DNA of 64,000 nt from Streptomyces humidus (lineage in GTDB: Bacteria; Actinomycetota; Actinomycetes; Streptomycetales; Streptomycetaceae). Numbering within the stretch: the first letter of the stretch is position 1; the number at the start of each line of letters is the position of its first letter. The notes beneath the pieces are model-generated. The model did no database searches. It had not been told where the DNA came from and saw nothing but the letters and a program-made list of their open reading frames with translations. Of this stretch, positions 37,988 through 46,564 are shown piece by piece. The DNA is taken from the NCBI RefSeq assembly GCF_014649655.1, contig NZ_BMTL01000025.1, positions 1 through 64,000 on the forward strand, read 5' to 3'. Both the position numbers and the translations under genes were made by a program.

Positions 37988-39832
37988 TCAGCCGTCCGCG
38001 GGCGGCGCCGCCGCGGGCAGCCTCAGGGTGAACACGCTGCCCGCGCCGGGAGTGCTGGCCGCTTCGGCGGTGCCGCCGTGAGCGGCCGTCAGCTGCCGGA
38101 CGATCGGCAGGCCGAGGCCGCTGCCGCCGGTGCGGCGGCTGCGTGACTTCTCGGCTCGCCAGAACCGCTCGAAGACATGCGGCAGATCCTCGTCCGTGAT
38201 GCCCGTGCCGGTGTCGGCGACCGCCAGCACCACCTCCCCGCCGTCCCCCCGCGCGGTCAGCGTGACCGTACCGTCGGGCGGCGTGTGGCGGACGGCGTTG
38301 GCGACGAGATTGCCGAGCGCCTGCCGCAGCCGCACCGGGTCGGCGTCCAGCCAGAGCGTGCCCTCGGTCTCGGTGCGCAGGGCCACTTCGGCGCCGTCGG
38401 CCGCCACGCGATGGGCGGCGGCGACCTGGGCGAGCAGATCGTCGGCGGGCACCGGCTCGCGGTGCAGTCGCAGGGCGCCGGCGTCGGCGGCCGCGAGATC
38501 GCGCAGGTCGTCGATGACGCGTTGCAGGACGAGGGCCTCCTCGTGCAGGGCGCCGAGCAGTTCGGCGTCGGGCTCGACCAGTCCGTCGCGTGTGACCTCC
38601 AGCCAGCCCCGGATGTTCGTGAGCGGGGTGCGCAGTTCGTGGGCGACGTCGTTGACCAGTGCCTTGCGCTGGACCTCCAGACGCTCCCGGCGCTCGGCGA
38701 GGTCGTTGAACGCCTCCGCGAGGATCCCGGTCTCGTCCCATGTGGTGACGGGCACGCGCGCGTGCCGGTCCGGGGGCTGCTGCGCGGCCTCGGTGAGGGC
38801 CCGCAGCGGTCGCACAAGGCGGGTGGCGACCAGGGCGCTCACGGCGACGGTGACGGCCAGCACCAGGCCTGCCGCGCCGAACACCTTCACCTTGTTGGCC
38901 GGTGACATGTCCCAGCGCGGCGTCGCGCCGCTGCCCCCGCCGCCGAGGAACAGCTCGGCGACCGGCGCCACGTACGGGTCGAGCTGCGCGTGACGGGCCT
39001 CGTCCAGGCAGGCCTGGGCCGCGCGCCCCCCGTGGGCGTCGAGCGCCTTCACGAGCGTGGAGCCGGGGGTCGCGTCCAGGCCGCCGAGGCCGGGTACGCC
39101 CACGCCGAGGACCAGCGGCAGGTCCGGGCCCAGGCCTTCGCGGACCAGACAGGGGCGCACTCGGGTCTGGAGCGCGGTCAGCGCCTTGCGTTCGGTGGCC
39201 GTCGGCGCGCCGAGCTGTCCGTCCGCGCAGCCCTCGGGCACGTAGTCGGTGGTCGCGCCGCCGTCGGCGCCGGTGAGCACCGGGCGGCCGCTCGGGGTCG
39301 CGGTGACGGTCGTCTCGATGCCGTAGCGGGAGAAGCACCGCTGCCTGGCGTGCGCGACGGCGTCGAGCTTCTGGCGTTCGAGCGGGGGGAGCAGGTAGGG
39401 GCCCACCACGCGCGGGTCGGTGCCGCTGAGCTGGGCGCCGCGTTCGGTGTAGGTGTCGGTGCGCAGGGGGTCGACGGTGGCGGCCGCGCGCGGGGGCAGC
39501 GAGGTGCCCTGCGGCGCGGAGTCCGCGAGGGGCGTGCGGTCGGGGGCGGTCAGGGCGATGCGCCGGCCGGTCCTGACGGACAGGTCGCGCACCGTCCGCT
39601 GGACGCCTGACCAGTCGGGATGAGTGGCCGCGTAGCCGCTGAGCCGGGCGAGGATGTCCATGTCGTCGGCCAGGGCCTGCCCCTGCTCCTCCCGCAGCGC
39701 GCGGGTGGTGGTCGCGACCGCCAGCCATGCGGTGGCGGCCACCGAGCACACGGCGATCAGCACCGACGCGCTCAGCAGCCGCACCAGCAGCCGTTTGCGC
39801 AGCGGTATCCGGACCCGGTCGCCGGGCCTCAC
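37988..39832 (-). CDS. membrane sensor histidine kinase
   Basis: A 614-residue two-component sensor. TM1 is at about residues 15-37 (LLSASVLIAVCSVAATAWLA); a large extracytoplasmic domain follows (about 40-300) containing four cysteines (QRCFSRYG, PEGCADG, RPCLVREG, QACLDEA) suitable for disulfides. TM2 is near 310-330, then HAMP, HisKA with NDVAHELRTPLTNIRG and a HATPase with NLVANAVRHT, DTGTGITDEDL and GSGLGLPIV. The GTG at 39832 overlaps the stop of the regulator gene (GTGA). The envelope genes upstream in the operon suggest it senses cell-wall or surface conditions. Confidence 0.93.
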   Translation of the reverse strand: MRPGDRVRIPLRKRLLVRLLSASVLIAVCSVAATAWLAVATTTRALREEQGQALADDMDILARLSGYAATHPDWSGVQRTVRDLSVRTGRRIALTAPDRTPLADSAPQGTSLPPRAAATVDPLRTDTYTERGAQLSGTDPRVVGPYLLPPLERQKLDAVAHARQRCFSRYGIETTVTATPSGRPVLTGADGGATTDYVPEGCADGQLGAPTATERKALTALQTRVRPCLVREGLGPDLPLVLGVGVPGLGGLDATPGSTLVKALDAHGGRAAQACLDEARHAQLDPYVAPVAELFLGGGGSGATPRWDMSPANKVKVFGAAGLVLAVTVAVSALVATRLVRPLRALTEAAQQPPDRHARVPVTTWDETGILAEAFNDLAERRERLEVQRKALVNDVAHELRTPLTNIRGWLEVTRDGLVEPDAELLGALHEEALVLQRVIDDLRDLAAADAGALRLHREPVPADDLLAQVAAAHRVAADGAEVALRTETEGTLWLDADPVRLRQALGNLVANAVRHTPPDGTVTLTARGDGGEVVLAVADTGTGITDEDLPHVFERFWRAEKSRSRRTGGSGLGLPIVRQLTAAHGGTAEAASTPGAGSVFTLRLPAAAPPADG

Positions 39833-40527
39833 GCGCGGCCGCCGCTGAGTTTGTAGCCGACGCCGAACACGGTCAGCAGCCGCACGGGTCTGCGCGGGTC
39901 GGCCTCGATCTTCCGGCGGAGGTTCATGATGTGCACGTCCACGGCCCGTTCGGTGGAGGAGCGGTCGAAGCCGCGGGTGCACTGGAGCAACTGCCCCCGT
40001 GAGAAGACCCGTTCCGGCTCGGCGGCCATCGCCAGCAGGATCTGGAACTCGGCGGGCGTGCAGTCCACGGTTTCCCCGTCGCACCGCACCTCGTGCCGCT
40101 CCGGATCGACGGAGAGCCCCGCGGCCCGTACGACGCCGTCGTCCCGTCGGCCGGCTCCGGCACGTCCGCTGCGCCGCAGGACGGTGCGGATGCGGGCCAT
40201 GAGCTCGCGCGGGCTGTAAGGCTTGGTCATGTAGTCGTCGGCGCCGAGTTCCAGGCCGAGCAGTACGTCGTCCTCGGCGGCGCGGGCGGTGAGCATCAGC
40301 ACCGGCAGGTCGTCGTCGCGGCGCAGCACCCGGCAGACCCCGAAGCCGTCGATGACCGGCAGCATGAGGTCGAGGACGACGAGGTCCGGCCGGTCGCGCC
40401 GCACCGCGTCGAGCGCGGCGGAGCCGTCGTGCACCACGGTGGCCGTGTGGCCCTCGGCGATCAGCGAGCGGCGGATGAGTTCGGCCTGCATCGCGTCGTC
40501 CTCGGCCACCAGTACATGAGCGCACAC
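39829..40527 (-). CDS. OmpR-family response regulator
   Basis: A 232-residue regulator with a receiver domain (acidic pair Asp10/Asp11, phospho-acceptor Asp53 in VVLDLMLPVIDG, T-A and K-P motifs in LMLTARAAED and DDYMTKPYSP) and an OmpR/PhoB winged helix (CTPAEFQILLAMAAEPERVF, AVDVHIMNLRRKIEADPRRP, VFGVGYKLSG). The GTG at 40527 has GGAGA 9 bases upstream. It starts 17 bases after the L,D-transpeptidase gene and its stop overlaps the kinase start. Confidence 0.95.
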   Translation of the reverse strand: MCAHVLVAEDDAMQAELIRRSLIAEGHTATVVHDGSAALDAVRRDRPDLVVLDLMLPVIDGFGVCRVLRRDDDLPVLMLTARAAEDDVLLGLELGADDYMTKPYSPRELMARIRTVLRRSGRAGAGRRDDGVVRAAGLSVDPERHEVRCDGETVDCTPAEFQILLAMAAEPERVFSRGQLLQCTRGFDRSSTERAVDVHIMNLRRKIEADPRRPVRLLTVFGVGYKLSGGRA

Positions 40528-40544
40528 GCCGTGTCTCCGATTTC

Positions 40545-41276
40545 TCAGCGGGCCAGAGAGGCGTGGTCGCCCATGACGACCACGGGGTGCAGCGCGGGGT
40601 CGAGCGTGCGCAGCAGTTCCTTCATGTGCTCCTCGGCGAGGCTCACACATCCGTGGGTGGGCCCGCCGTGGTCCACGTGGAACCAGATCCCGCCGCCGCG
40701 GCTCGCGCCGAGCGGACGGGTCCAGTCCAGCGGTGAAGTGCCGGGCTTGCGGTTGTAGTTGATGGCGACCACGTAGTCGAAGGAACCGTCCAGCGGCTCG
40801 CCCTCGAAGCCGGTGCCCGGCGAGCGGAAGGCGGGCCCGCGGTCGTAGGGGAGTTTCGTGCCCGGGTCGGCCAGCAGCCCCCCGGCGTCGGTGAGTCCGT
40901 AGACGCCGACGGGTGAGCGCAGGTCGCCGCCCATGTGCCGGTCGCTCCAGCCGCGCAGCGCGTTGTGCGCGGCCCAGGAAGCGCCGGGCTGCCAGTCGGA
41001 TCCGGTGCGCCGGTACAGGACGACCGAGGAGAGCGGCGAGTTCCTGTCGCGGCCGCTCACCACGACCACCTGCCGTGCGTTCGGCGGAACCGCCGCGCGG
41101 GTCCGGGGCCCGAGCCCCGGTATCTCCCGTGGCGCCGCCTCGGCGGAGGGCCCGGGCGGCGCCTGGGCGCCTCTGACGGAGGCCGTGGGGTGAGCGGGCT
41201 CACCGGATGCGGCGCCGCATCCGGTGAGCAGAAAGGACGCGGCGAACAGCGCTGCGCGAGTGCGGTACTTGAGCAT
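40545..41276 (-). CDS. L,D-transpeptidase lipoprotein (YkuD domain)
   Basis: A 243-residue exported lipoprotein: signal peptide KYRTRAALFAASFLLTGC with lipobox LLTGC. The catalytic domain shows the YkuD signature, HVDHGGPTHGCVSL, with the catalytic Cys in THGCV, so it can make 3-3 crosslinks or attach proteins to peptidoglycan outside the membrane. The ATG has AAGGTCACC just upstream. It lies between an aminopeptidase gene (64 bases upstream) and the regulator gene (17 bases downstream), all on the minus strand. Confidence 0.9.
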   Translation of the reverse strand: MLKYRTRAALFAASFLLTGCGAASGEPAHPTASVRGAQAPPGPSAEAAPREIPGLGPRTRAAVPPNARQVVVVSGRDRNSPLSSVVLYRRTGSDWQPGASWAAHNALRGWSDRHMGGDLRSPVGVYGLTDAGGLLADPGTKLPYDRGPAFRSPGTGFEGEPLDGSFDYVVAINYNRKPGTSPLDWTRPLGASRGGGIWFHVDHGGPTHGCVSLAEEHMKELLRTLDPALHPVVVMGDHASLAR

Positions 41277-41340
41277 GAGGTGACCTTGACCGGAGGATGT
41301 GTGGAACTCGTCAGGTTCCCCATGCCCGTTCGGTCGGATA

Positions 41341-42756
41341 TCACGGGTGGCGCGGTTTGCCCTGCGTGTACAGCCAGGTCGTGAACAGCCGGTCGAGGTT
41401 CTTGCCCGACAGGCGTTCCGCGAGCCGTTCGAACTGGGCGCTGGTGCCGTGGCCGTAGCGGTGCTGCTGGGCCCAGGCGCGCAGGATGCGGAAGAAGTCT
41501 CGGTCGCCGACGGCGGTGCGCAGGGCCTGCAGGGTCATGGCTCCCCGGGCGTAGACGGGAGTGCCGAAGATGTGGGCGCCGCTGCCGGGGTCGCCGGGCG
41601 GGAACGCCCACAGGCCGTCGGTGGCAGGGCGGGCGTACAGGGCGTCGAAGGCCTTCTGGGCGCTGTCTCCGCCGTGCTGCTCGGCGTAGAGCCACTCGGC
41701 GTAGGTGGCGAAGCCCTCGTTGAGCCAGATGTCCTTCCAGGAGGTGAGGGAGACGGAGTCGCCGAACCACTGGTGGGCGCTCTCGTGGACGAGGGTGCTC
41801 AGGTCGGGGGCTCTGTCGTAGACCGGCCGGGTCTGGGTCTCCAGCGCGTAGCCGACCTCCGGGGCGTGGTCGACGATGGAGCCGGCCGCGCGGTAGGGGT
41901 AGGGCCCGAACAGCCTGCTCTCCCACTCCAGCACCGAGGGCAGCTGCTTCAGCACCGGTTTCGCGGCGGCGGCCTCGCGCGGGTCCACGGCGTCGTAGAC
42001 CTTGATTCCGTCCCGGGTGGTGTACTGCGTGACCTGGAACGCGCCCACGGTGGCGGTGGCCAGGTAGGCGGCCATGGGCTCGGTCTGACGCCAGTGGAAG
42101 GTGGTCCGGCCCTTCGCGGTGCGCTGTCCGAGCAGGACGCCGTTGGCGACGGCGGTGCGGCCCTGGGGGACGGTGATGGTGAAGTCGTACGAGGACTTGT
42201 CGAGGGGGTGGTTGTCGGCGGGGAACCACGTCATGGCGCCCTGCGGCTCGCCCGCTACGAACGCGCCGTCGTCGGTGGGGATCCAGCCGTCGGCGGAGCC
42301 GTCGGGGTCGGTGACCGGGCCGGGGGTCCCGTTGTAGGTGACGGCGACCTGGAACCGCTCGCCCTTGCGCAGGGCGCGCCGGGGGGTGACGACGAGTTCC
42401 TGGCCGTCGCGCCGGTGTTCGGCCTTGACGTGGTCGACCGTGAGGCCGGTGATCTTCAGGCCCTGGAAGTCGAGGTCGAAGCGGGTCAGCCGCTGGGTGG
42501 CGCGGGCGGTCAGGACGGCCCTGCCGTCGAGGTGTCGGCCGACCGGGTCGTAACGCAGGGTCAGGTCGTAATGGCTCACGTGGTAGCCGCCGTTGCCTGC
42601 GAGGGGGAAGTAGGGGTCGCCGACGCCGGCCGTGCCGACGGAGCCGGCCGCCACGGCGGGGCCGGACCCGGCGAGCAGCGCGGCCACGGCGACGGGGACG
42701 GTGGCGGCGACCGCCTCGCGGCGCAGCAGGGCGGGGCGTCTGCGGGGGTGTGTCAC
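41341..42756 (-). CDS. secreted M1-family metallopeptidase
   Basis: A 471-residue aminopeptidase-N-type zinc peptidase. It has an N-terminal export signal with Arg-rich start and hydrophobic stretch ending in AVAAG. The M1 domain shows the zinc site HESAHQWFGD with the downstream Glu in WLNEGFATYAEW; the substrate-binding GAMEN is replaced by GYALETQ, as in other secreted actinobacterial members. It lacks the C-terminal helical domain of PepN, so it is a short form. The GTG at 42756 has AGGAG about 7 bases upstream. It is the first gene of the envelope operon. Confidence 0.9.
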   Translation of the reverse strand: MTHPRRRPALLRREAVAATVPVAVAALLAGSGPAVAAGSVGTAGVGDPYFPLAGNGGYHVSHYDLTLRYDPVGRHLDGRAVLTARATQRLTRFDLDFQGLKITGLTVDHVKAEHRRDGQELVVTPRRALRKGERFQVAVTYNGTPGPVTDPDGSADGWIPTDDGAFVAGEPQGAMTWFPADNHPLDKSSYDFTITVPQGRTAVANGVLLGQRTAKGRTTFHWRQTEPMAAYLATATVGAFQVTQYTTRDGIKVYDAVDPREAAAAKPVLKQLPSVLEWESRLFGPYPYRAAGSIVDHAPEVGYALETQTRPVYDRAPDLSTLVHESAHQWFGDSVSLTSWKDIWLNEGFATYAEWLYAEQHGGDSAQKAFDALYARPATDGLWAFPPGDPGSGAHIFGTPVYARGAMTLQALRTAVGDRDFFRILRAWAQQHRYGHGTSAQFERLAERLSGKNLDRLFTTWLYTQGKPRHP

Positions 42757-42905
42757 GTGCGCTCCTAGGGGGGTGGCGGGTGATCAACGCTCTCAGACTA
42801 GGGACCTGACCGCCGCTCACGCCCCCCGTTCAGGTCAAGCCGGGCGGGGGTGGCGGACGCCGCGCGTCTAGGCTGGGAGGATCCCCCGATCCGAGGACGG
42901 CCACC

Positions 42906-43265
42906 ATGACGGTCCGCGTTCGCCGTGTCTACGACCCGCCCGAGCCCGAGGACGGGGTGCGCGTCCTCGTCGACCGGCTGTGGCCGCGGGGGGTGTCCAA
43001 GGAGGCGGCTCGTGTCGAGGAGTGGCCCAAGGGGCTCACCCCGTCCACCGAGCTGCGCCGTTGGTATCACGCGGGCGGGGGGACGTACGAGGAGTTCGCC
43101 CGCCGCTACGAGGCGGAGCTGGCCGAGCCCGAGGCGCGCGAACTCCTCGACCGGGTGCGTGACATGGCCGGGCGGGGGCCGGTGACGCTGCTGACCTCGG
43201 CGAAGTCCCCGGAGCGCAGCCACACGGCGGTGCTGGTCCGCCTGCTGGAGGCGGACCGGCGCTGA
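42906..43265 (+). CDS. DUF488 family protein
   Basis: A 119-residue protein with the DUF488 signature: 'VRRVYDPPEPEDGVRVLVDR', LWPRGVSKE, 'EEWPKGLTPSTELRRWYH' and 'PVTLLTSAKSPERSHTAVL'. The conserved Arg/Asp/Trp residues and a possible catalytic Ser/Cys position suggest an enzyme, but no activity is assigned. It is divergent from the aminopeptidase gene (149 bases apart) and converges with the FAD dehydrogenase gene. Confidence 0.9.
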   Translation: MTVRVRRVYDPPEPEDGVRVLVDRLWPRGVSKEAARVEEWPKGLTPSTELRRWYHAGGGTYEEFARRYEAELAEPEARELLDRVRDMAGRGPVTLLTSAKSPERSHTAVLVRLLEADRR

Positions 43266-43276
43266 CGCCGCGGACG

Positions 43277-44950
43277 TCAGCCCGTCTGCTTCGCCGCCGC
43301 CCGCCCGGCCGCCCGCCCGGAGAAGAGGCAGCCGCCGAGGAAGGTGCCCTCGAGCGCGTTGTAGCCGTGGACGCCGCCGCCGCCGAAGCCGGCGACCTCC
43401 CCGGCCGCGTAGAGACCCTCGACCGGCTGCCCGTCGGCGCCCAGGGCGCGTGAGTCGAGGTCGGTCTGGATGCCGCCGAGCGTCTTGCGGGTGAGCACGT
43501 GCAGCCTGACGGCGATCAGCGGGCCGGCCTCGGGGTCGAGGAGGCGGTGCGGGGTGGCCACGCGGCCGAGCCGGTCGCCGATGTAGCGGCGGGCGTTGCG
43601 GATGCCCTGGACCTGGGCGTCCTTGCTGTACGGGTTGGCCGTCTGCAGGTCGCGGGCCCGGATCTGGCGGCGCAGGGCGTCCGCGTCGAGCAGCGCCTTC
43701 TCCGTCAGCCCGTTCATCTTCTCGACCAGCTTCTCCAGCGTGTCGGCGATCACGAAGTCCGCGCCGCGGTCGAGGAAGGCCTGCACCGGCGCCGGGGCGC
43801 CCTTGCCGAGCAGCCGGTCGCGCACGACGGCCTTGCGGTCCTTGGCGGTGATGTCGGGGTTCTGCTCGGAGCCCGACAGCGCGAACTCCTTCTCGACGAT
43901 CTTGCGGGTGAGGACGAACCAGGAGTGGTCGTACCCGGCGATGTCCTCGGTGGTGCGCAGGTGCCTGAGGGTGTTGAGGGTGTCGTAGCCCGGCAGGCAC
44001 GGGTCGGGCAGCCGGCGGCCGAGCGCGTCGAACCACATCGAGGACGGGCCGGGCAGGATGCGGATGCCGTGGCCGGGCCAGATGGGGTCCCAGTTACGGA
44101 TGCCCTCGGTGTAGTGCCACATGCGGTCGCGGTTGACGAGGCGGGCGCCGGCCTCGGCGCTGATGTCGAGCATCCGGCCGTCGACGTAGGCGGGGACGCC
44201 GGTGACCATCTCGGCGGGCGGGGCGCCCAGCCGTTCGGGCCAGTGGCGGCGGACCATCTCGTGGTTGGCGCCGATGCCGCCGCTGGTGACGACCACGGCC
44301 TGCGCGGTCAGCTCGAACTCGCCGATGGGGTCGCGGTGGGAGGCGACGCCGCGCGCGGAGTCGTCGGCGGCGAGGACCGTGCCGCGCACCCCGCGCGCGG
44401 CGCCGTCCGCCAGGACCAGCGCGTCGACGCGGTGGCGGTGGTAGAAGGTCAGCAGACCGTCCTTCGCCGCCTGCTTGGCGTAGCGGACGAACGGTTCGAC
44501 GACGCCCGTGCCCGTCCCCCAGGCGACGTGGAACCGGGGCACCGAGTTGCCGTGGCCGTCGGCGCGCAGGTCGCCGCGCTCGGCCCAGCCGACGGTCGGC
44601 ACGAAGGTGATCCCGTGACCGGCGAGCCAGGTGCGCTTCTCCCCGGCCGCCCACTCCACATAGGCGCGCGCCCAGCGCACGGCCCAGGAGTCCTCGTCCT
44701 CGGTGCGGTCGAACTGCGCGCTGCCCTGCCAGTCGCTCCAGGCGAGGTCGAAGGAGTCCTTGACGCCGAGCCGGCGCTGCTCCGGGGAGTCGACCAGGAA
44801 GAGTCCGCCGAAGGACCAGAACGCCTGGCCTCCGAGGTTGGCGGCGTTCTCCTGGTCGACCAGTGCGACCCGTCTGCCCCTGCTGGTGAGTTCGTGCGCC
44901 GCTACGAGGCCCGCGAGGCCCGCTCCGACGACGATGACGTCCGCGTCCAT
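43277..44950 (-). CDS. FAD-binding dehydrogenase (KstD/fumarate reductase-like)
   Basis: A 557-residue flavoprotein. The FAD dinucleotide motif is ADVIVVGAGLAGLVAAHELT, followed by 'NAANLGGQAFWSFGGLFLVD'. Near the end are 'VLTRKTLGGIQTDLDSRALG' and 'GLYAAGEVAGFGGGGVHGYN', shared with 3-ketosteroid dehydrogenases and soluble fumarate reductases. The substrate is unknown. ATG 44950 is chosen for the GAGAAAGG about 10 bases upstream; ATG 44971, which overlaps the TetR stop as ATGA, is an alternative. Co-transcribed with, and presumably repressed by, the TetR gene. Confidence 0.88.
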   Translation of the reverse strand: MDADVIVVGAGLAGLVAAHELTSRGRRVALVDQENAANLGGQAFWSFGGLFLVDSPEQRRLGVKDSFDLAWSDWQGSAQFDRTEDEDSWAVRWARAYVEWAAGEKRTWLAGHGITFVPTVGWAERGDLRADGHGNSVPRFHVAWGTGTGVVEPFVRYAKQAAKDGLLTFYHRHRVDALVLADGAARGVRGTVLAADDSARGVASHRDPIGEFELTAQAVVVTSGGIGANHEMVRRHWPERLGAPPAEMVTGVPAYVDGRMLDISAEAGARLVNRDRMWHYTEGIRNWDPIWPGHGIRILPGPSSMWFDALGRRLPDPCLPGYDTLNTLRHLRTTEDIAGYDHSWFVLTRKIVEKEFALSGSEQNPDITAKDRKAVVRDRLLGKGAPAPVQAFLDRGADFVIADTLEKLVEKMNGLTEKALLDADALRRQIRARDLQTANPYSKDAQVQGIRNARRYIGDRLGRVATPHRLLDPEAGPLIAVRLHVLTRKTLGGIQTDLDSRALGADGQPVEGLYAAGEVAGFGGGGVHGYNALEGTFLGGCLFSGRAAGRAAAKQTG

Positions 44951-44967
44951 GGCGAGGGTTGCCTTTC

Positions 44968-45609
44968 TCATTCGGAACATCCGGGAGGGGTGCTGCCGTC
45001 GGTCAGCAGCGCGGTGAGGAGTTGCTTCAGCCAGCCGCGGGCGCGGTCCACGTCCTTGTCCAGCAGCAGTTGGGCGGTGACCCCGTCGTAGGCGGCGACC
45101 ACCGCGTGGGCGGCGGAGTCGGCGTCGCCGAGGACGGCGGGCAGCGGGGTGTGACCGCGGGCGCGGGCCAGCCGGTCGGCGATCGCGCCGCGCAGCCTGG
45201 CCCGGTGCTCCAGGAGGGTCTGGGCGACCGTGGCGTCCCGGGCGGCATGCACCAGGAAGTCCGTCTTGACCAGCAGCCAGTCGAGGTCGAGGAGGAGCAC
45301 CTCGGTGACGCGGTCCACGGAGGCCGGCACGGCGAGGTCGGGCCCGTCGCCGGCGAGGGCGTCGGCGACCTGCCGGGCGATGAGGTCGGCGCGCTCCCGG
45401 TACAGGGCGAAGAACAGCTCGTCCAGGCTGGCGAAGTTGGAGTAGAAGGCGCCCCTGCTGTAGCCGGCCGCGTCGCAGACCTCCTCGATGGAGACCCGGC
45501 CGAAGCCCTTGGCCGCGAACACGGCGAACGCGGCGTCGAGCAGGTTGGCGCGGGTGCGGGCCCGCCGCCGGGTGACGCGCGCGGTCGGCTCCGTCTGCCG
45601 TACGGCCAT
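44968..45609 (-). CDS. TetR-family repressor of the FAD dehydrogenase operon
   Basis: A 213-residue regulator: 'RRARTRANLLDAAFAVFAAK', 'GFGRVSIEEVCDAAGYSRGA' and 'FYSNFASLDELFFALYRERA' form the helix-turn-helix domain; the C-terminal ligand domain is helical. The ATG at 45609 has GGAGGTCC just upstream. Two palindromes of GATACAT lie 16-50 bases upstream of the start and overlap where its promoter must be, which supports autoregulation. It is followed by the FAD dehydrogenase with overlapping or nearly overlapping reading frames. Confidence 0.9.
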   Translation of the reverse strand: MAVRQTEPTARVTRRRARTRANLLDAAFAVFAAKGFGRVSIEEVCDAAGYSRGAFYSNFASLDELFFALYRERADLIARQVADALAGDGPDLAVPASVDRVTEVLLLDLDWLLVKTDFLVHAARDATVAQTLLEHRARLRGAIADRLARARGHTPLPAVLGDADSAAHAVVAAYDGVTAQLLLDKDVDRARGWLKQLLTALLTDGSTPPGCSE

Positions 45610-45625
45610 GGCTGGACCTCCGTTC

Positions 45626-45658
45626 GATACATGAATGTATCCGATACATCTGTGCATC
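45626..45658 (-). promoter_or_regulatory. twin palindromic operators upstream of the TetR gene
   Basis: GATACAT-GA-ATGTATC (45626-45641) is a perfect inverted repeat; GATACATCTGTGCATC (45643-45658) is a second, weaker copy (5 of 7 arm positions match). Their centres are 17 bases apart. Such paired sites are typical of TetR autoregulation. Confidence 0.75.
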
Positions 45659-45727
45659 GAAAGGCCCGGACGAGGGCGCCCACGAGGCGCAACGAACATA
45701 TTTTCGATTACGACGTACGCTGGAGGC

Positions 45728-46357
45728 ATGACCGCGCACCACCTTCAGGGCTCCCTCTTCGACCAGGCCGACGAACTGCGCCTCGGCCCGCTCGACGGGC
45801 TCCGCCGCACCACGCTGGGGGCGGGCGCCTGGATCGACGCGCTGCCGGGCTGGCTCGCCGGCTCGGACGCGCTGTTCGAACACCTGGCGGCCGAGGTCCC
45901 ATGGCACGCCGAGCGCCGCGCGATGTACGACAACGTCGTCGACGTGCCGCGCCTGCTGGCGTTCTACGGCGCGGACGAGCCCCTCCCCCACCCCGTGCTG
46001 GAGGAGGCCCGCCGCACCCTGTCCGCGCACTACGCGGACGAGCTGGGCGAGCCGTTCGTCACCGCCGGCCTGTGTCACTACCGCGACGGACGGGACAGCG
46101 TCGCCTGGCACGGCGACCGGACCGGCCGCGGGGCCCGGGCCGACACGATGGTCGCGATCCTCTCCGTGGGCTCCCCGCGCGACCTGCTGCTGCGTCCGGC
46201 GGGCGGCGGCGCGGCGGTGCGGCGTCCGCTGGGGCACGGCGACCTGATCGTGATGGGCGGCTCCTGCCAGCGGACCTGGGAACACTGCGTCCCCAAGTCC
46301 ACCCGCGCCGCCGGGCCGCGCATCAGCGTCCAGTTCCGCCCGCGCGGGGTGCGCTGA
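45728..46357 (+). CDS. AlkB-like 2-oxoglutarate/Fe(II) dioxygenase
   Basis: A 209-residue member of the AlkB superfamily, repairing alkylated bases in DNA or RNA by oxidative demethylation. The iron site is seen in VAWHGDRTGRG (His and Asp) and WEHCVPK (distal His); the 2-oxoglutarate-binding arginine is in RISVQFRPRG. 'LFDQADELRLGPLDGLRRT' is typical of the actinobacterial AlkB2-like group. The ATG follows GGAGG closely. It is divergent from the TetR gene and may share its AT-rich promoter region. Confidence 0.9.
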   Translation: MTAHHLQGSLFDQADELRLGPLDGLRRTTLGAGAWIDALPGWLAGSDALFEHLAAEVPWHAERRAMYDNVVDVPRLLAFYGADEPLPHPVLEEARRTLSAHYADELGEPFVTAGLCHYRDGRDSVAWHGDRTGRGARADTMVAILSVGSPRDLLLRPAGGGAAVRRPLGHGDLIVMGGSCQRTWEHCVPKSTRAAGPRISVQFRPRGVR

Positions 46358-46564
46358 GCACCCGCGCGGTGCGCCTGAGCACCCTGCGTGGAGGGCAGGA
46401 CCGGACCGGATCAGCCCGCGCGGCGTCAGGGCGCCGCGTGCGGAGCGGACCCGCCGGCCGGACGCGGTCCGTCCCCCACGGGCGGACGGACCCGGCGTCC
46501 GCCTCCTCATGACGATCTGTTTTGCTGTCCCCGTCGAGCACCTCGCGAAGGACACGGGACGGTC

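Noticed and set aside
37988..40525. An 845-residue minus-strand frame running through both the response-regulator region and the sensor kinase
   Set aside because: Only its C-terminal 614 residues are the kinase; the upstream part is the regulator gene read in the wrong frame. The GTG at 39832 with the GTGA overlap is the real start.
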